Shown here piece by piece: positions 43,388 to 52,654 of a stretch of 60,473 nt of DNA (positions are counted from its first letter, which is position 1; each line of letters begins with the position of its first letter). Under the pieces are notes generated by a model. It made no database searches. It was not told the DNA's origin and saw nothing but the letters and a program-made list of their open reading frames with translations. Where the stretch lies: assembly GCA_011523385.1 (NCBI GenBank), contig WTGX01000008.1, positions 1 through 60,473 of the forward strand. Direction: 5' to 3'. The translations under genes and the position numbers were made by a program. Source of the stretch: Nitrospira sp. GTDB taxonomy: Bacteria; Nitrospirota; Nitrospiria; Nitrospirales; UBA8639.

Positions 43388-43933
43388 ATGGTTCAGGTCA
43401 TGACCAACAAAAGAACGTGGAACGGTGTGCTCGTGGCCATGCTCTGGGTTCTCGTCTGGACCGTAGGCCTGCCGGCCTTGCCGGTGTGCGGGCAGGAAGA
43501 TGTACCGGTCCCGCCTTCGAGTTCTTCGGCTTCCCAATCTGCAGGGGAGACGCATTTGCGGGATTTCTCGCCTCTACCGGAAGAACCCGAAGAATTCGAC
43601 GATCGTGAGGTCAGGGGGTATTACGACTGGCGCAATGATTTGTTCTTCCGGGAATTCGACATGAACGGGGACGGCGTGGTGAATTACATGACTGCCCGGC
43701 GGACCTACAAGGTGTGGCTGGATGAATTCGGTACCCCGGTCGTTGTGACGGTCGGGTCTCCGTTATTTTATTGGTTGGATGTCAACGGGAATGGGGAATT
43801 TGAAACGGGCAAAGGCGAGATGTGGTCGGACCCGGATGAGGACGGCATCACCGGCAATGAACGGACGTATGATACCAGCCATCTGGAACAGCAGCCTTCG
43901 CGCATTCCACAGTGGTCTGCGCCCGTTCCGTAA
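43388..43933 (+). CDS. Exported EF-hand-like calcium-binding protein
   Basis: About 181 residues. ATG 43388 is chosen because the open frame before it crosses a repeat; ATG 43400 is also possible. A signal peptide spans about 8-32 (WVLVWTVGLPALPVCGQ). Two calcium loops are visible in the mature part: DMNGDGVVNYM and DVNGNGEFETGKGEMWSDPD. The rest is Tyr/Pro/Glu-rich (REVRGYYDWRNDLFFREF). No other domain. It should be periplasmic or surface-exposed. The partner is unknown, and the gene stands alone after the divergent priA. Confidence 0.65.
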   Translation: MVQVMTNKRTWNGVLVAMLWVLVWTVGLPALPVCGQEDVPVPPSSSSASQSAGETHLRDFSPLPEEPEEFDDREVRGYYDWRNDLFFREFDMNGDGVVNYMTARRTYKVWLDEFGTPVVVTVGSPLFYWLDVNGNGEFETGKGEMWSDPDEDGITGNERTYDTSHLEQQPSRIPQWSAPVP

Positions 43934-44075
43934 ACCGTCGTCGATTTTTGCAACTGTTTCAGATTGAGACGTTTGTCGCAAAACCAGCGATGGCGTTCTT
44001 GAGAAAACGATCGGTAGACTTACGCAACGGCATTCTTTTAAGATGGTGTCGTGACGGAAGAAGGAGGAAGGAGCA

Positions 44076-44297
44076 ATGCCAAGTTCTACTGCCGGAATAA
44101 AGTCGGTTATTCGAGAGAGCGTTCGGACCACGACCCGCAACACGTTGGCCTCGGTGATTCAGGAAGGCACGGAGGAAGAATTACAGACGGCCTTAAAAAC
44201 GAAAAACTTTCGTGAGCCGCTGATGGAGATGATTCAATCCGAGTTACAGCTTGCCATCAAAGACTTGGCGAAAAACGGGAAACGCCCCCGGTCCTGA
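44076..44297 (+). CDS. Small hypothetical protein
   Basis: A 73-residue protein with AAGGAGGAAGGAGC directly before ATG 44076, the strongest ribosome-binding site in this region. It is hydrophilic and helical, with Thr/Glu-rich stretches (SVIRESVRTTTRNTLASVIQ; TEEELQTALKTKNFREPLME) and a basic tail (KNGKRPRS). No known motif. It ends 61 bases before a weak open frame at 44358. Confidence 0.6.
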   Translation: MPSSTAGIKSVIRESVRTTTRNTLASVIQEGTEEELQTALKTKNFREPLMEMIQSELQLAIKDLAKNGKRPRS

Positions 44298-44366
44298 TAT
44301 TTTCTCTCCAAGGCGCTTCCTCAGAAGGGCGAACACCGCCCCTACCTATCATGCCGGGTGTCTATC

Positions 44367-44552
44367 ATGAATCGCGTTCAGCCGGATAACGAAAAACAAG
44401 CAGCCGGAACATCGCCAACGCGTATCCAAACGCAGATCCATCGGCGCAAGAAGGCCAAGGCAATGTCCCCCCTGACGAATGAATGGGAAAGTTCACAATC
44501 GGAGCCTCCCAAAGGCTTGAAACGCCCACCGCAGGATATGCGGGACTCGTAG
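44367..44552 (+). CDS. Questionable small open frame
   Basis: A 61-residue frame (MNRVQPDNEKQAAGTSPTRI at its start) that is basic, Pro/Ser-rich and apparently unstructured. There is no ribosome-binding site and no recognisable family. It may be a real small, disordered protein or chance. Listed with low confidence because no other gene lies between 44297 and 44700. Confidence 0.25.
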   Translation: MNRVQPDNEKQAAGTSPTRIQTQIHRRKKAKAMSPLTNEWESSQSEPPKGLKRPPQDMRDS

Positions 44553-44699
44553 ATCTTGAGTCCCCATTCTCTCCTCGCAGTTCAAGCGCGACGTAAGAAG
44601 ACCCAACCGGTGGGGCAAGGATCTGAGCAACAGGCGATTGCACATGCTCATATGCGTTGCCTGCCATGATGCCGTGGCGTCCTGGTCCGGAGTGAATTC

Positions 44700-45713
44700 A
44701 TGCATGCAGATTTGATTCGAGCCCTTGCCAAAGTCGACCGTCCTGGCGAGGTCTGTGCAGCCAGCGATCTACCCCTGACGATGACGGGTTTGGAAGTAGA
44801 GGGAGTAGGTACGCTACGTCTGCCGCTGGCAGAGACTCAAGCCCGCGCTCTTATAGAGCGATGCCGTCAGGCGCCCTACGGCAAGGGCACGCAAACGCTG
44901 GTGGATACGGACGTGCGCCGCGTGTGGGAGATGGATCCAGCGTGTTTCAAGTTGACCAACCCGAAGTGGCAGCAGTTGATCGAGTCGATTCTCTATGAAG
45001 TCCAACAGCGGCTGGGACTTGAGGAACGCAAGCTGTCCGCACATCTGTACAAGCTGCTGGTCTATGAGAAGGGGAGTTTCTTCCTGCCGCACCGTGACGG
45101 GGAAAAGCTGGACGGAATGGTGGCCACGTTGATCGTTGCTTTGCCGTCGGTGCATGAAGGCGGGGAGTTGATTATCCGGCACGAGGGTCGGGTACATGAG
45201 ATTGTTTTTTCCGGTGCGGCTTCCGGGTTGGAATTGAGTTACGCGGCCTTTTATGCCGACTGTCAACACGAGGTAAAACCCCTGAGCAGTGGGTATCGCC
45301 TTTGCCTGGCCTACAACGTGACGCTCACCACGTCACCAGGCAGGCAGGGTCTCAAAGCACCGGCGTATGGCACCGTGGGCGCCAGGGTTGCCCAACTGCT
45401 GGGAGCGTGGCGAGAGAAGGGAGAAACAGGAAAGCTCGCTATCACGCTGGAGCATCGGTACACGCGGGACGGACTCACCCTGAACAAGCTCAAGGGTGTC
45501 GATCGCGCACGTGCAGAGGTGTTGTTCGAGGCGGCGGAGCAGAAAGGGCCTGCGCAACGTTCGAAAGGGATAAACGCAATCTTTCCCGGCTTACCGGAAT
45601 CGAGCAACGCCTGGGTTGACGCTCGGAATCAGGGCGACCCGATTCCGCAAACACGACCATGTCGCCGTTCTCATTTTATCAAACCGTCTGAGGCTGGTAG
45701 CGCTCGACGTTGA
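44700..45713 (+). pseudogene. Truncated 2OG-Fe(II) oxygenase (N-terminal catalytic part)
   Basis: The first about 285 residues match a large bacterial 2OG-Fe(II) oxygenase/prolyl-4-hydroxylase-like family: GLEVEGVGTLRLPLAETQAR, ERKLSAHLYKLLVYEKGSFF, then LPHRDGEKLDGMVATLI. The iron ligands HRD and AFYADCQHEV are present. Members I recall are several hundred residues longer; here the match stops near VLFEAAEQ, and the remaining 45 residues are unrelated. The 3' end runs into the convergent higA. Probably a broken gene; a functional short form is not excluded. Confidence 0.7.
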
Positions 45714-45972
45714 TTCGGTCTTCGCCTTTGCGCGCTTGCGCCAGATCGTAGCTGGTCTGCCGGCGTAACCAGAACTCGGCGGTGGACCATCCTGCCTTCT
45801 CCAGTCGAATGGCCATCTCCGGTGAAATGGCTGCGTGTCCATTCAAGACGCGCGAGAGGGTGTGACGGGCCACACCCAAAACCTGCGCCGCTTCGGTAAC
45901 ATTCAAACCGAGCGGGTCTAGGCAGTTCTCCTTGATGCTACAGCCGGGATGCGGCGGATGTTTCATAGCCAT
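45679..45972 (-). CDS. higA: HigA-family antitoxin
   Basis: A 97-residue protein. The helix-turn-helix (about 22-75) has the addiction-module HigA/VapI form: [20 protein letters not shown] then [20 protein letters not shown], then [19 protein letters not shown]. It should bind its toxin and repress the operon. It lies 15 bases downstream of higB, the usual toxin-first HigBA order. Its 3' end overlaps the truncated oxygenase frame by 35 bases. Confidence 0.92.
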   Translation of the reverse strand: MAMKHPPHPGCSIKENCLDPLGLNVTEAAQVLGVARHTLSRVLNGHAAISPEMAIRLEKAGWSTAEFWLRRQTSYDLAQARKGEDRINVERYQPQTV

Positions 45973-45987
45973 GGCTTCTCCTTCCTG

Positions 45988-46266
45988 TTAGTGATAATCG
46001 ACTAAGTCGACGTCATAGGCGTCACCTTCCTCAAAGCGGAAGATGATCCGCCAGTTACCGGAAATCGAAATACTCCAAAATCTCTCCAGATTACCCTTCA
46101 GCCGATGAAGCCGATACCCAGGCAAATCGAGGTCCGAGGGCATACTGGCATCGTCAAGATCCGCCAAAGCGAGTGCGATTCGTGCCGCCTGATCGGCACG
46201 CACTCTGCTCGGATCTCCGCGTTCATACAATCGCTTGAGACCGCGATGGCGGAGCGTCCGGATCAT
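45988..46266 (-). CDS. higB: HigB-family (RelE superfamily) toxin
   Basis: A 92-residue protein starting MIRTLRHRGLKRLYERGDPS. The family pattern continues with LHRLKGNLERFWSISISGNW then RIIFRFEEGDAYDVDLVDYH. HigB toxins cut ribosome-bound mRNA. All conserved basic and aromatic positions I know (Arg/Lys stretch, W-x-I-x-F) are present, so it looks active. Pairs with higA. Confidence 0.92.
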   Translation of the reverse strand: MIRTLRHRGLKRLYERGDPSRVRADQAARIALALADLDDASMPSDLDLPGYRLHRLKGNLERFWSISISGNWRIIFRFEEGDAYDVDLVDYH

Positions 46267-46467
46267 AGGTCACTGTACCGTATTCCGATACGCGTGCCAA
46301 CTCACAGATTGGTCCCATTTCCATCAAGCACCCGAAAGACCGCTCTTCGGGTATGGAAAGTGGCGGGATTCCCACAGACTCCTGCCAAGTCACCAAGTTC
46401 GTATTGCAGTTTCCCGATCGACGCGAACATGGGGCTTTTGAAACGGGATGGTAGGTCTTTTGTTCTA

Positions 46468-46497
46468 TTGATTCGTTGGAAAATGCGGTGCTACGAT
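46468..46497 (+). promoter_or_regulatory. Possible sigma-70 promoter of the nuo operon
   Basis: TTGATT (46468-46473), 18 bases, then TACGAT (46492-46497), in the 304-base gap between higB and nuoA. The rest of this gap has a small hairpin (ACCCGAA..TTCGGGT, 46330-46352) and no gene. The match is fair only. Confidence 0.35.
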
Positions 46498-46570
46498 TCA
46501 AAATTCTGCGAAAAGATTGAAGTTTTTGACCCCGGATGCCGGGGGCAGGTTCCTGCGAGGTTAAATCCCT

Positions 46571-46957
46571 ATGGTCGGTGGCCTGGATCTGTTTCTGGAC
46601 TATCTCGCGAAATATTCGCCCATAGTTGTGTTTATTGTCCTGGCAGCGGGATTTGGCGTCGCGACGCTCCTCCTGAGTTATCTCGTCCAACCGAAGTATC
46701 CCGAAGCTGAAAAGCTCAGCGTCTATGAATGCGGCAGTGAACCGTTTTCCGATTCCCGGATGCCGTTTCCCGTCCGGTATTACGTTATCGCGATGCTGTT
46801 CGTTATTTTCGATATTGAAGTCATTTTTCTCTATCCCTGGGCCGTTACCTTTGACCAACTCGGCGTGATCGGCCTCATTGAAATGATGATTTTTATCGGC
46901 CTGTTTGTCGTGGCCTACGTATATGCGTGGAGAAAGGGCGCGTTGGAGTGGGATTAA
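46571..46957 (+). CDS. nuoA: NADH-quinone oxidoreductase subunit A
   Basis: A 128-residue membrane subunit with three transmembrane helices. Family motifs: PKYPEAEKLSVYECGSEPF (the loop that lines the quinone site) and FPVRYYVIAMLFVIFDIEVI then FLYPWA. First gene of the complex I operon; a GCGAGG ribosome-binding site lies about 12 bases before ATG 46571. Normal length. Confidence 0.96.
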   Translation: MVGGLDLFLDYLAKYSPIVVFIVLAAGFGVATLLLSYLVQPKYPEAEKLSVYECGSEPFSDSRMPFPVRYYVIAMLFVIFDIEVIFLYPWAVTFDQLGVIGLIEMMIFIGLFVVAYVYAWRKGALEWD

Positions 46958-46996
46958 GGCTCAGACTTCCGGCTGTCGCCGTGAAATGAGGAATCC

Positions 46997-47533
46997 ATGG
47001 GGCTGATTCAAATAGGGAAAAAGCACGAAAAAGACGGCGATATCGGGATCATCACGCTGTCCCTGGAAAAGGCGGCGAATTGGGCGCGGAAGGGGTCGCT
47101 CTGGCCGATGACGTTCGGGTTGGCCTGTTGCGCGATTGAGATGATTGCCGCGGTCTCCTCCCGGTATGACGTGGACCGGTACGGGGCCGGCGTGTTTCGC
47201 GGATCTCCTCGTCAATCCGATCTCATGATCGTCGCGGGCACGGTGTGCCGGCGCATGGCTCCGGTCATTCGCAAAATCTACGATCAGATGCCCGAACCCA
47301 AATACGTCATTTCCATGGGGTCCTGCGCCACGTCCGGGAACATTTACGACAGTTACAGCGTGGTCCAGGGCGTGGATAGATTCGTGCCGGTCGATATTTA
47401 CGTGCCCGGGTGCCCGCCGACTCCCGAAGCCTTGTTCGACGGGATTTTGAAACTTCAGGATCAGATTATGCAGAAGCGGGTCTTTACCAAACAGCCCGAA
47501 CAGGTCAGGCCCAGGGACAAGGTCGTCGGGTAA
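46997..47533 (+). CDS. nuoB: NADH-quinone oxidoreductase subunit B (N2 cluster)
   Basis: A 178-residue peripheral-arm subunit that carries the terminal 4Fe-4S cluster N2. The four ligands are present: Cys44-Cys45 (ACCAIEM), Cys110 (SMGSCATSG) and Cys139 ([10 protein letters not shown]). It hands electrons to quinone next to NuoD. The stop overlaps the next start (TAATG at 47531-47535), so NuoB and NuoC are translated together. The C-terminal 20 residues are basic, as usual. Confidence 0.97.
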   Translation: MGLIQIGKKHEKDGDIGIITLSLEKAANWARKGSLWPMTFGLACCAIEMIAAVSSRYDVDRYGAGVFRGSPRQSDLMIVAGTVCRRMAPVIRKIYDQMPEPKYVISMGSCATSGNIYDSYSVVQGVDRFVPVDIYVPGCPPTPEALFDGILKLQDQIMQKRVFTKQPEQVRPRDKVVG

Positions 47534-48033
47534 TGCACCATCTTGCCGAAACCATCCAAGCCCGTTTTCCCGACGGATTCCTAAGCTCTGAGGAATGGCG
47601 GGGTGATCTGGCCGTGACCGTGAAACGCGAGGCCCTGCACGAGATCGGCCGTTTCCTGAAGGATGATCCGTCCATGGACTGCGATTACATCGTGCACGTC
47701 AGTTCGGTGGATTGGCCGGACGAAGAGGAACGCTTTGAAGTCGTGTATGAAGTCTATTCCATTCGCCATCGCCATCGTATTCGCGTGAAAACACGTGTCC
47801 CGGAACACGATTGTTTCGTGGATTCCTTGACGGATATTTGGCCGGGCGCCGAGTTCATGGAGCGGGAAGTGTTCGACATGATGGGCATTCGTTTCAACAA
47901 CCACCCGGACATGCGGCGGATATTGATGCCGGATGACTTTCCCGAAGGCTATCCGTTGCGAAAGGACTTTCCTCTGCAAGGCAAGGGCTGGCGCGATACG
48001 TTTGACTTTTTGAATGAGGGTGCGGCCTCCTGA
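47533..48033 (+). CDS. nuoC: NADH-quinone oxidoreductase subunit C
   Basis: A 166-residue peripheral subunit (30 kDa family) from ATG 47533, which overlaps the nuoB stop. The family signature near the end is clear: EREVFDMMGIRFNNHPDMRR then ILMPDDFPEGYPLRKDFPL. It is separate from NuoD, unlike the fused NuoCD of enterobacteria. It scaffolds the connection between the arms. Confidence 0.95.
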   Translation: MHHLAETIQARFPDGFLSSEEWRGDLAVTVKREALHEIGRFLKDDPSMDCDYIVHVSSVDWPDEEERFEVVYEVYSIRHRHRIRVKTRVPEHDCFVDSLTDIWPGAEFMEREVFDMMGIRFNNHPDMRRILMPDDFPEGYPLRKDFPLQGKGWRDTFDFLNEGAAS

Positions 48034-48054
48034 CGGCCCTTTTCGAGAGCAGCC

Positions 48055-49305
48055 ATGGCGCATTTGGAAGATCAACGCGAAACCATCTATAAAGTCGATC
48101 CGGCCCATCCGGAGACCAAGGATCTGCCGATCCTGCGGACCGAGGAACTGTTGTTGAACATGGGGCCGCAGCATCCCGCGACGCATGGCGTGCTGAAAGT
48201 GATCCTGGACCTCGAAGGCGAGCGGATTACGAAATCCACGGTGGTCATGGGCTTTCTCCATCGGGGCGTGGAAAAACTCGCCGAGCACGGGACGTATCAT
48301 CAATTTATTCCTCATACGGACCGTCTCGACTACGTCTGCGCGATGTACAACAACTTCGCGTATTGCCGGGCCGTGGAGAAACTGATGAACGTGACGGTTC
48401 CCGAGCGGGCGGAATATTTGCGCACCATCGTGGCGGAGGTCCAACGGATTATCGGGCATCTGTTCTGGTTGGGCACGCAGGCACTCGATATCGGGGCGAT
48501 GACCGTGTTTTTCTATACGTTCCGGGACCGGGAGATTCTGCTCGACTGGTTCGATGAACTGTGCGGGGCGCGGCTCACGACCAGTTGGTATCGAATCGGC
48601 GGCGTGGAACGGGACTTTACCGCTTCGCTGGAAACCAGGATCCGGGACTTTCTGGCGTACTTTCCTCCCAAGATCGACGAGTACGTGGTGTTCCTGGAAA
48701 AAAATCGCATTTGGCTGGCTCGGACCGTGGGCGTGGCGGTCATCTCGGCCGAGGACGCGTTGGGTTATGGGTTGAGCGGGCCGACGTTGCGGGGTTCGGG
48801 TGTCGATTATGACTTGCGCAAATACGAGTCGTATGGCGCCTATCCCAAGTGCGAGTTCAGCGTGCCGGTCGGCAAAAACGGCGACACGTATGACCGGTAT
48901 TGGATCCGAATCGAGGAAATGCGTGAGAGCATCAAGATCATTCGCCAGTGCATGGACCAGATGCCGAAGGAAGGCCCGGTGATGGCCGACGTGCCCAGTG
49001 TTACCCTGCCGCCCAAGAACCGGGTCTTCACCAATCTCGAATCCATGATCCAGCAGTTCAAATTGTTTTCCCAGGGATTCGATGCGCCGCCCGGGGAGAT
49101 TTATTGTGGAACCGAAGCGCATAAAGGTGAGCTGGGGTTTTACATCGTGAGTACGGGCGGCGGGAACCCGTATCGCCTGAAGATCCGGTCCCCGTCCTTT
49201 ATCCACATGGGGGCGTTCGATTATATGGCCAAGGGTTACATGATCGCCGACGCGGTCACGATTTTCGGGTCGTACGACATCGTCATGGGAGAATGTGATA
49301 GGTAA
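48055..49305 (+). CDS. nuoD: NADH-quinone oxidoreductase subunit D
   Basis: A 416-residue subunit (49 kDa family) related to hydrogenase large subunits. NMGPQHPATHGVLKVILDLE holds the quinone-site His; FLHRGVEKLAEHGTYHQFIP, and GAFDYMAKGYMIADAVTIFG near the end, are typical. The C-terminus DIVMGECDR is complete. The 66-base gap to nuoG contains only its ribosome-binding site. Confidence 0.97.
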   Translation: MAHLEDQRETIYKVDPAHPETKDLPILRTEELLLNMGPQHPATHGVLKVILDLEGERITKSTVVMGFLHRGVEKLAEHGTYHQFIPHTDRLDYVCAMYNNFAYCRAVEKLMNVTVPERAEYLRTIVAEVQRIIGHLFWLGTQALDIGAMTVFFYTFRDREILLDWFDELCGARLTTSWYRIGGVERDFTASLETRIRDFLAYFPPKIDEYVVFLEKNRIWLARTVGVAVISAEDALGYGLSGPTLRGSGVDYDLRKYESYGAYPKCEFSVPVGKNGDTYDRYWIRIEEMRESIKIIRQCMDQMPKEGPVMADVPSVTLPPKNRVFTNLESMIQQFKLFSQGFDAPPGEIYCGTEAHKGELGFYIVSTGGGNPYRLKIRSPSFIHMGAFDYMAKGYMIADAVTIFGSYDIVMGECDR

Positions 49306-49371
49306 CAGTCTGTGAAGCTGACAACAGATAAAAACATGATGAGCTCCTGAATGGAGGGGCGGGAGAGATAG

Positions 49372-52065
49372 ATGGCACTCAAACCGGTCACGACACCCGA
49401 TACTGAAGCCGCGACGATTGCCCTGAATATCGACGGCGAAACCGTCACCGCGAAAGAAGGGGTTTCGCTGTACGACGTGATTTCCAGCATGGGGAAGATC
49501 GTCCCTGCCATGTGTTATCACTACACGTTCGATCCCTTCGGATCCTGCGGCATGTGCCTGGTCCTGCAGGAAGGCAAGAAGTCGCCGGTGCGGTCCTGCA
49601 CGGCCAAGGCGACCGAAGGGATGGTAATCCGCACGGATGGGGAAGACCTGTTTGCGGCGCGGAAAAAGGCCGTTGAAAAACACCTCTCCGTGCATCCCCT
49701 GGATTGTCCGGTCTGCGACGCGGACGGGCATTGCGAACTGCAAGACATGGCCTTCGAACACCAGGTCACTGACCTGGCCAACGCCAAACAGAAAAATATC
49801 CCGGAAGATACGCGTAGCCTGGTGCTCGACTTCAACATGAATCGCTGCATCGCCTGCGGGGAATGTATCAACATCTGCAAGGACGTCCAGCGTATCGACG
49901 CCTTGCAGTTCATGAAGAAGGGCGGATTTACGCAGGTCGTAGCCAAGGGGGATCACGCCTTGGACTGCGAGTTTTGCGGTGATTGTCTCGCGGTCTGTCC
50001 CGTGGGCGCGATTACCAACAAATTTTCGAAATACGTGTACAAGCCCTGGCAACTCCGGAAAACCACGACGACCTGCAATTACTGCGGCGACGGCTGTCAA
50101 ATGTACGTGGAAACCAAGGATACGGAAGTCGTGCGGGTGACCTCTCCCTTGTCCTGGAAAAATAAATGGGGCGACCGGGGGGATACGATCAACGGGCACG
50201 GAGGGCTCTGCGTGCGGGGGCGGTTCGGGTTCCAGTTTATCGACAGTAAAGAACGATTGAAGGAACCGCTCATTCGCAAAGAGACGGGACTGGTTCCTGT
50301 GCCGTGGATCGAGGCCCTCGACACGACCGCGGAGCGGCTGGCAAGCGTCAAGAGCCGGTACGGGTCCGAGGCCATTGCGGGCTTGATCACGGCGCGGTGT
50401 ACGAATGAAGAACTTTACGTGTTCCAACGATTCATGCGGACCGTGCTCGGGACGAACAACCTGGACAGCAGCGCGCGGTACGGTCATATGAATTTCGTGC
50501 GAGCGGTTCATCACGCCCTCGGGATCAACCGTATGATGAATGCCTCCGCGGATATCACGAAAGCCAAGGCCATCCTGGTGGTGGGGGCGAACGTCACGGA
50601 AACGAATCCCGTGGCCAGCCTGCGGGTAAAGGCCGCGATCGGTACCTATAAGGCGTCGGCCATCGTGGTGGATTCCATGCAAACCAACCTGGCCAAGTTG
50701 GCGTCGCATCCGGTGATGGTCAAACCGGGCACGGAAGGAACCTTCGTCAAGGGATTGGTCAAATCGGCGCTGGAGCAGGATCTCGTCGATCCCGACGTGG
50801 TTTCTCAAGCGCCTGAAGCTTTGGCGGCCCTGAAGGCCGCCGCCGATGCGGTTTCGCTGGAGACCGTGGCCGCGGAAACGGGCGTCGCGGTCGGGATGAT
50901 TCAGGAGGCCGCCAGGGTATTTGCGGAAGCCCCGCGTTCCGTCATCGTGTGCGGAGAGGGAATCGTGCGCCAGCATAACGGCTATGACAATACGTTGTCC
51001 CTGATCGATCTGGCCTGGGTCACGGGAAAACTGAACAAACCCGGATGTGGAATCAATACGTTCGCCGAAGAAGGAAACGAGCAGGGGGCCGTTGATATGG
51101 GAGTCGCGCCCGAATTCCTCCCGGGACCGGCGGCCTACGATCAGGACGCGGCGCGGAAAAGATTTTCCGAAGCGTGGGGCTCGGCGCTGCCGGACGCACA
51201 GACAGGCAAATCCCTCATCGAGATTTTGGAGGACTGTCGCGCCGGAAAGATCAAGGCCCTCTACGTGGTTGGAGAAAATCCCTTGTCCACGCTTCCGAAA
51301 TCGTTCGGCGTGGAAGAGGCATTGAGCCAGTTGGAATTGTTGATCTGCCAGGACCCCTTCCTGACGGAGACGGCGCAATATGCGCACGTGGTGTTCCCCG
51401 CGTGTACGTTTGCGGAAAAGGACGGCACCGTCACCAACCAGGAGGGGATGGTGCAATTCGTCAGGCCGGCGTTGGACCCGTTGGGCGAGAGTGCGTTGGA
51501 TTGGCATATCATGGTGGGCCTCGCCAACGGCATGGGGCATGCGCTTCCGTATGAAACGACGCAGGATATTCAAGCGGAAATTCGAAAGCTGCACCCCGGT
51601 TACTATAACCTCGGCCAACCCCACCCCGTCGTCGCCGACCCCTCGGCGTACCTTCGGAACGGCTATGCGAATTCGGTCGGCGCCAGGTATGCCGCCAATG
51701 GTCATGTCCGTGGACCGGGCCGGCCCTATGAGCTGAAATTGATTCAGCTCATCTATCATTCGGGGAAACTCTCCACAAAAGCGTCCGGGTTGATGGACAT
51801 TTCGCCGAATACCGGGGCGTTACGGATGTCTTTGGAAGACTGCGAACGCTTGGGTCTGACCGGTGGCGGACGCGTTCGCGTGACGTCGGATCAGGGCAGC
51901 CTGGAGTTGGGGGTGCAAGCGGACGCCAACATGTTGCCGGGAACCTGCGCGTTTCCTGAACATTTCAATGATCCTCCGGTCAAGGATCTGGTCCGGGTCG
52001 TCGTGGATCCCGTGACGCGCGTTCCCTATTTCAAATCCGCTCAGGTGACAATCGAAAAACTGTAG
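49372..52065 (+). CDS. nuoG: NADH-quinone oxidoreductase subunit G
   Basis: An 897-residue iron-sulfur subunit. The 2Fe-2S site has Cys48, 59, 62, 76; the His/Cys site has His108, Cys112, 115, 121; two further 4Fe-4S motifs follow (NRCIACGECINIC; DCEFCGDCLAVCP). CNYCGDGCQ starts the molybdopterin-oxidoreductase-like part and also carries the extra N7-type cluster found in some bacteria. Without nuoE and nuoF in the operon, the electron input may be ferredoxin or another donor, or the two subunits are encoded elsewhere. Confidence 0.95.
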   Translation: MALKPVTTPDTEAATIALNIDGETVTAKEGVSLYDVISSMGKIVPAMCYHYTFDPFGSCGMCLVLQEGKKSPVRSCTAKATEGMVIRTDGEDLFAARKKAVEKHLSVHPLDCPVCDADGHCELQDMAFEHQVTDLANAKQKNIPEDTRSLVLDFNMNRCIACGECINICKDVQRIDALQFMKKGGFTQVVAKGDHALDCEFCGDCLAVCPVGAITNKFSKYVYKPWQLRKTTTTCNYCGDGCQMYVETKDTEVVRVTSPLSWKNKWGDRGDTINGHGGLCVRGRFGFQFIDSKERLKEPLIRKETGLVPVPWIEALDTTAERLASVKSRYGSEAIAGLITARCTNEELYVFQRFMRTVLGTNNLDSSARYGHMNFVRAVHHALGINRMMNASADITKAKAILVVGANVTETNPVASLRVKAAIGTYKASAIVVDSMQTNLAKLASHPVMVKPGTEGTFVKGLVKSALEQDLVDPDVVSQAPEALAALKAAADAVSLETVAAETGVAVGMIQEAARVFAEAPRSVIVCGEGIVRQHNGYDNTLSLIDLAWVTGKLNKPGCGINTFAEEGNEQGAVDMGVAPEFLPGPAAYDQDAARKRFSEAWGSALPDAQTGKSLIEILEDCRAGKIKALYVVGENPLSTLPKSFGVEEALSQLELLICQDPFLTETAQYAHVVFPACTFAEKDGTVTNQEGMVQFVRPALDPLGESALDWHIMVGLANGMGHALPYETTQDIQAEIRKLHPGYYNLGQPHPVVADPSAYLRNGYANSVGARYAANGHVRGPGRPYELKLIQLIYHSGKLSTKASGLMDISPNTGALRMSLEDCERLGLTGGGRVRVTSDQGSLELGVQADANMLPGTCAFPEHFNDPPVKDLVRVVVDPVTRVPYFKSAQVTIEKL

Positions 52066-52072
52066 GAGATCT

Positions 52073-52648
52073 ATGGATACTCCAACTCAAACGAAAAGAT
52101 TCCTGGACGCGGTCCTGTTCCGCGAAATCTGGAAGGCGATGAAAGTCACGTTCAGGCACCTGCTCCACCGCCCGATGACCTTCCAATATCCCCGTGAAAA
52201 GCGAACGATCCCCGACGCTCATCGCGGAGCCTTGGGGTTGTTGCGGTACGACAACGGGCAGGAACGGTGCGTCGGGTGCGACCTCTGCGAGGCCGCCTGT
52301 CCGTCACGGTGCATCAAAGTCATCAGTGAAGAGGACAAGTCCCTGCCCCTGCAACGGTACGCGACCGAGTTTTACATCGATATTACCAAATGCGTGTTTT
52401 GCGGATATTGCGTGGAAGCCTGTCCGGTCAATGCGTTGGCCATGACGAAGATGTACGAGTATTCGACTCATGACAAACGGACTCTCCTGTTCGACAAACA
52501 GCGACTCTACGAAATCGGTGAGCAACATTTGGAAGACGCGAAAAAATATCTCTATGCCCATAACCAGGAACAAGATGACGAGGAGAGTCGCGCCTACCGC
52601 TATCATTTCCCGCAGCCCATAGGGAAAACCGAGGCCTCCGACTCGTAG
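52073..52648 (+). CDS. nuoI: NADH-quinone oxidoreductase subunit I (two 4Fe-4S)
   Basis: A 191-residue subunit with two ferredoxin-type clusters: Cys66, 69, 72, 76 (first) and Cys107, 110, 113, 117 (second). It starts 8 bases after nuoG. In most operons nuoH lies between nuoG and nuoI; here there is no room for it. The tail after residue 150 is charged (NQEQDDEESRAYRYHFPQP). Confidence 0.96.
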   Translation: MDTPTQTKRFLDAVLFREIWKAMKVTFRHLLHRPMTFQYPREKRTIPDAHRGALGLLRYDNGQERCVGCDLCEAACPSRCIKVISEEDKSLPLQRYATEFYIDITKCVFCGYCVEACPVNALAMTKMYEYSTHDKRTLLFDKQRLYEIGEQHLEDAKKYLYAHNQEQDDEESRAYRYHFPQPIGKTEASDS

Positions 52649-52654
52649 TCCTTC

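Noticed and set aside
47581-51759. A 1392-codon open frame antisense to nuoC, nuoD and nuoG
   Set aside because: It is uninterrupted for over 4 kb, but the opposite strand encodes three certain complex I subunits with full cluster ligands. The antisense product has no motif, is His/Arg-rich as expected from reversed codons, and crosses gene borders. It reflects codon bias, not a gene.
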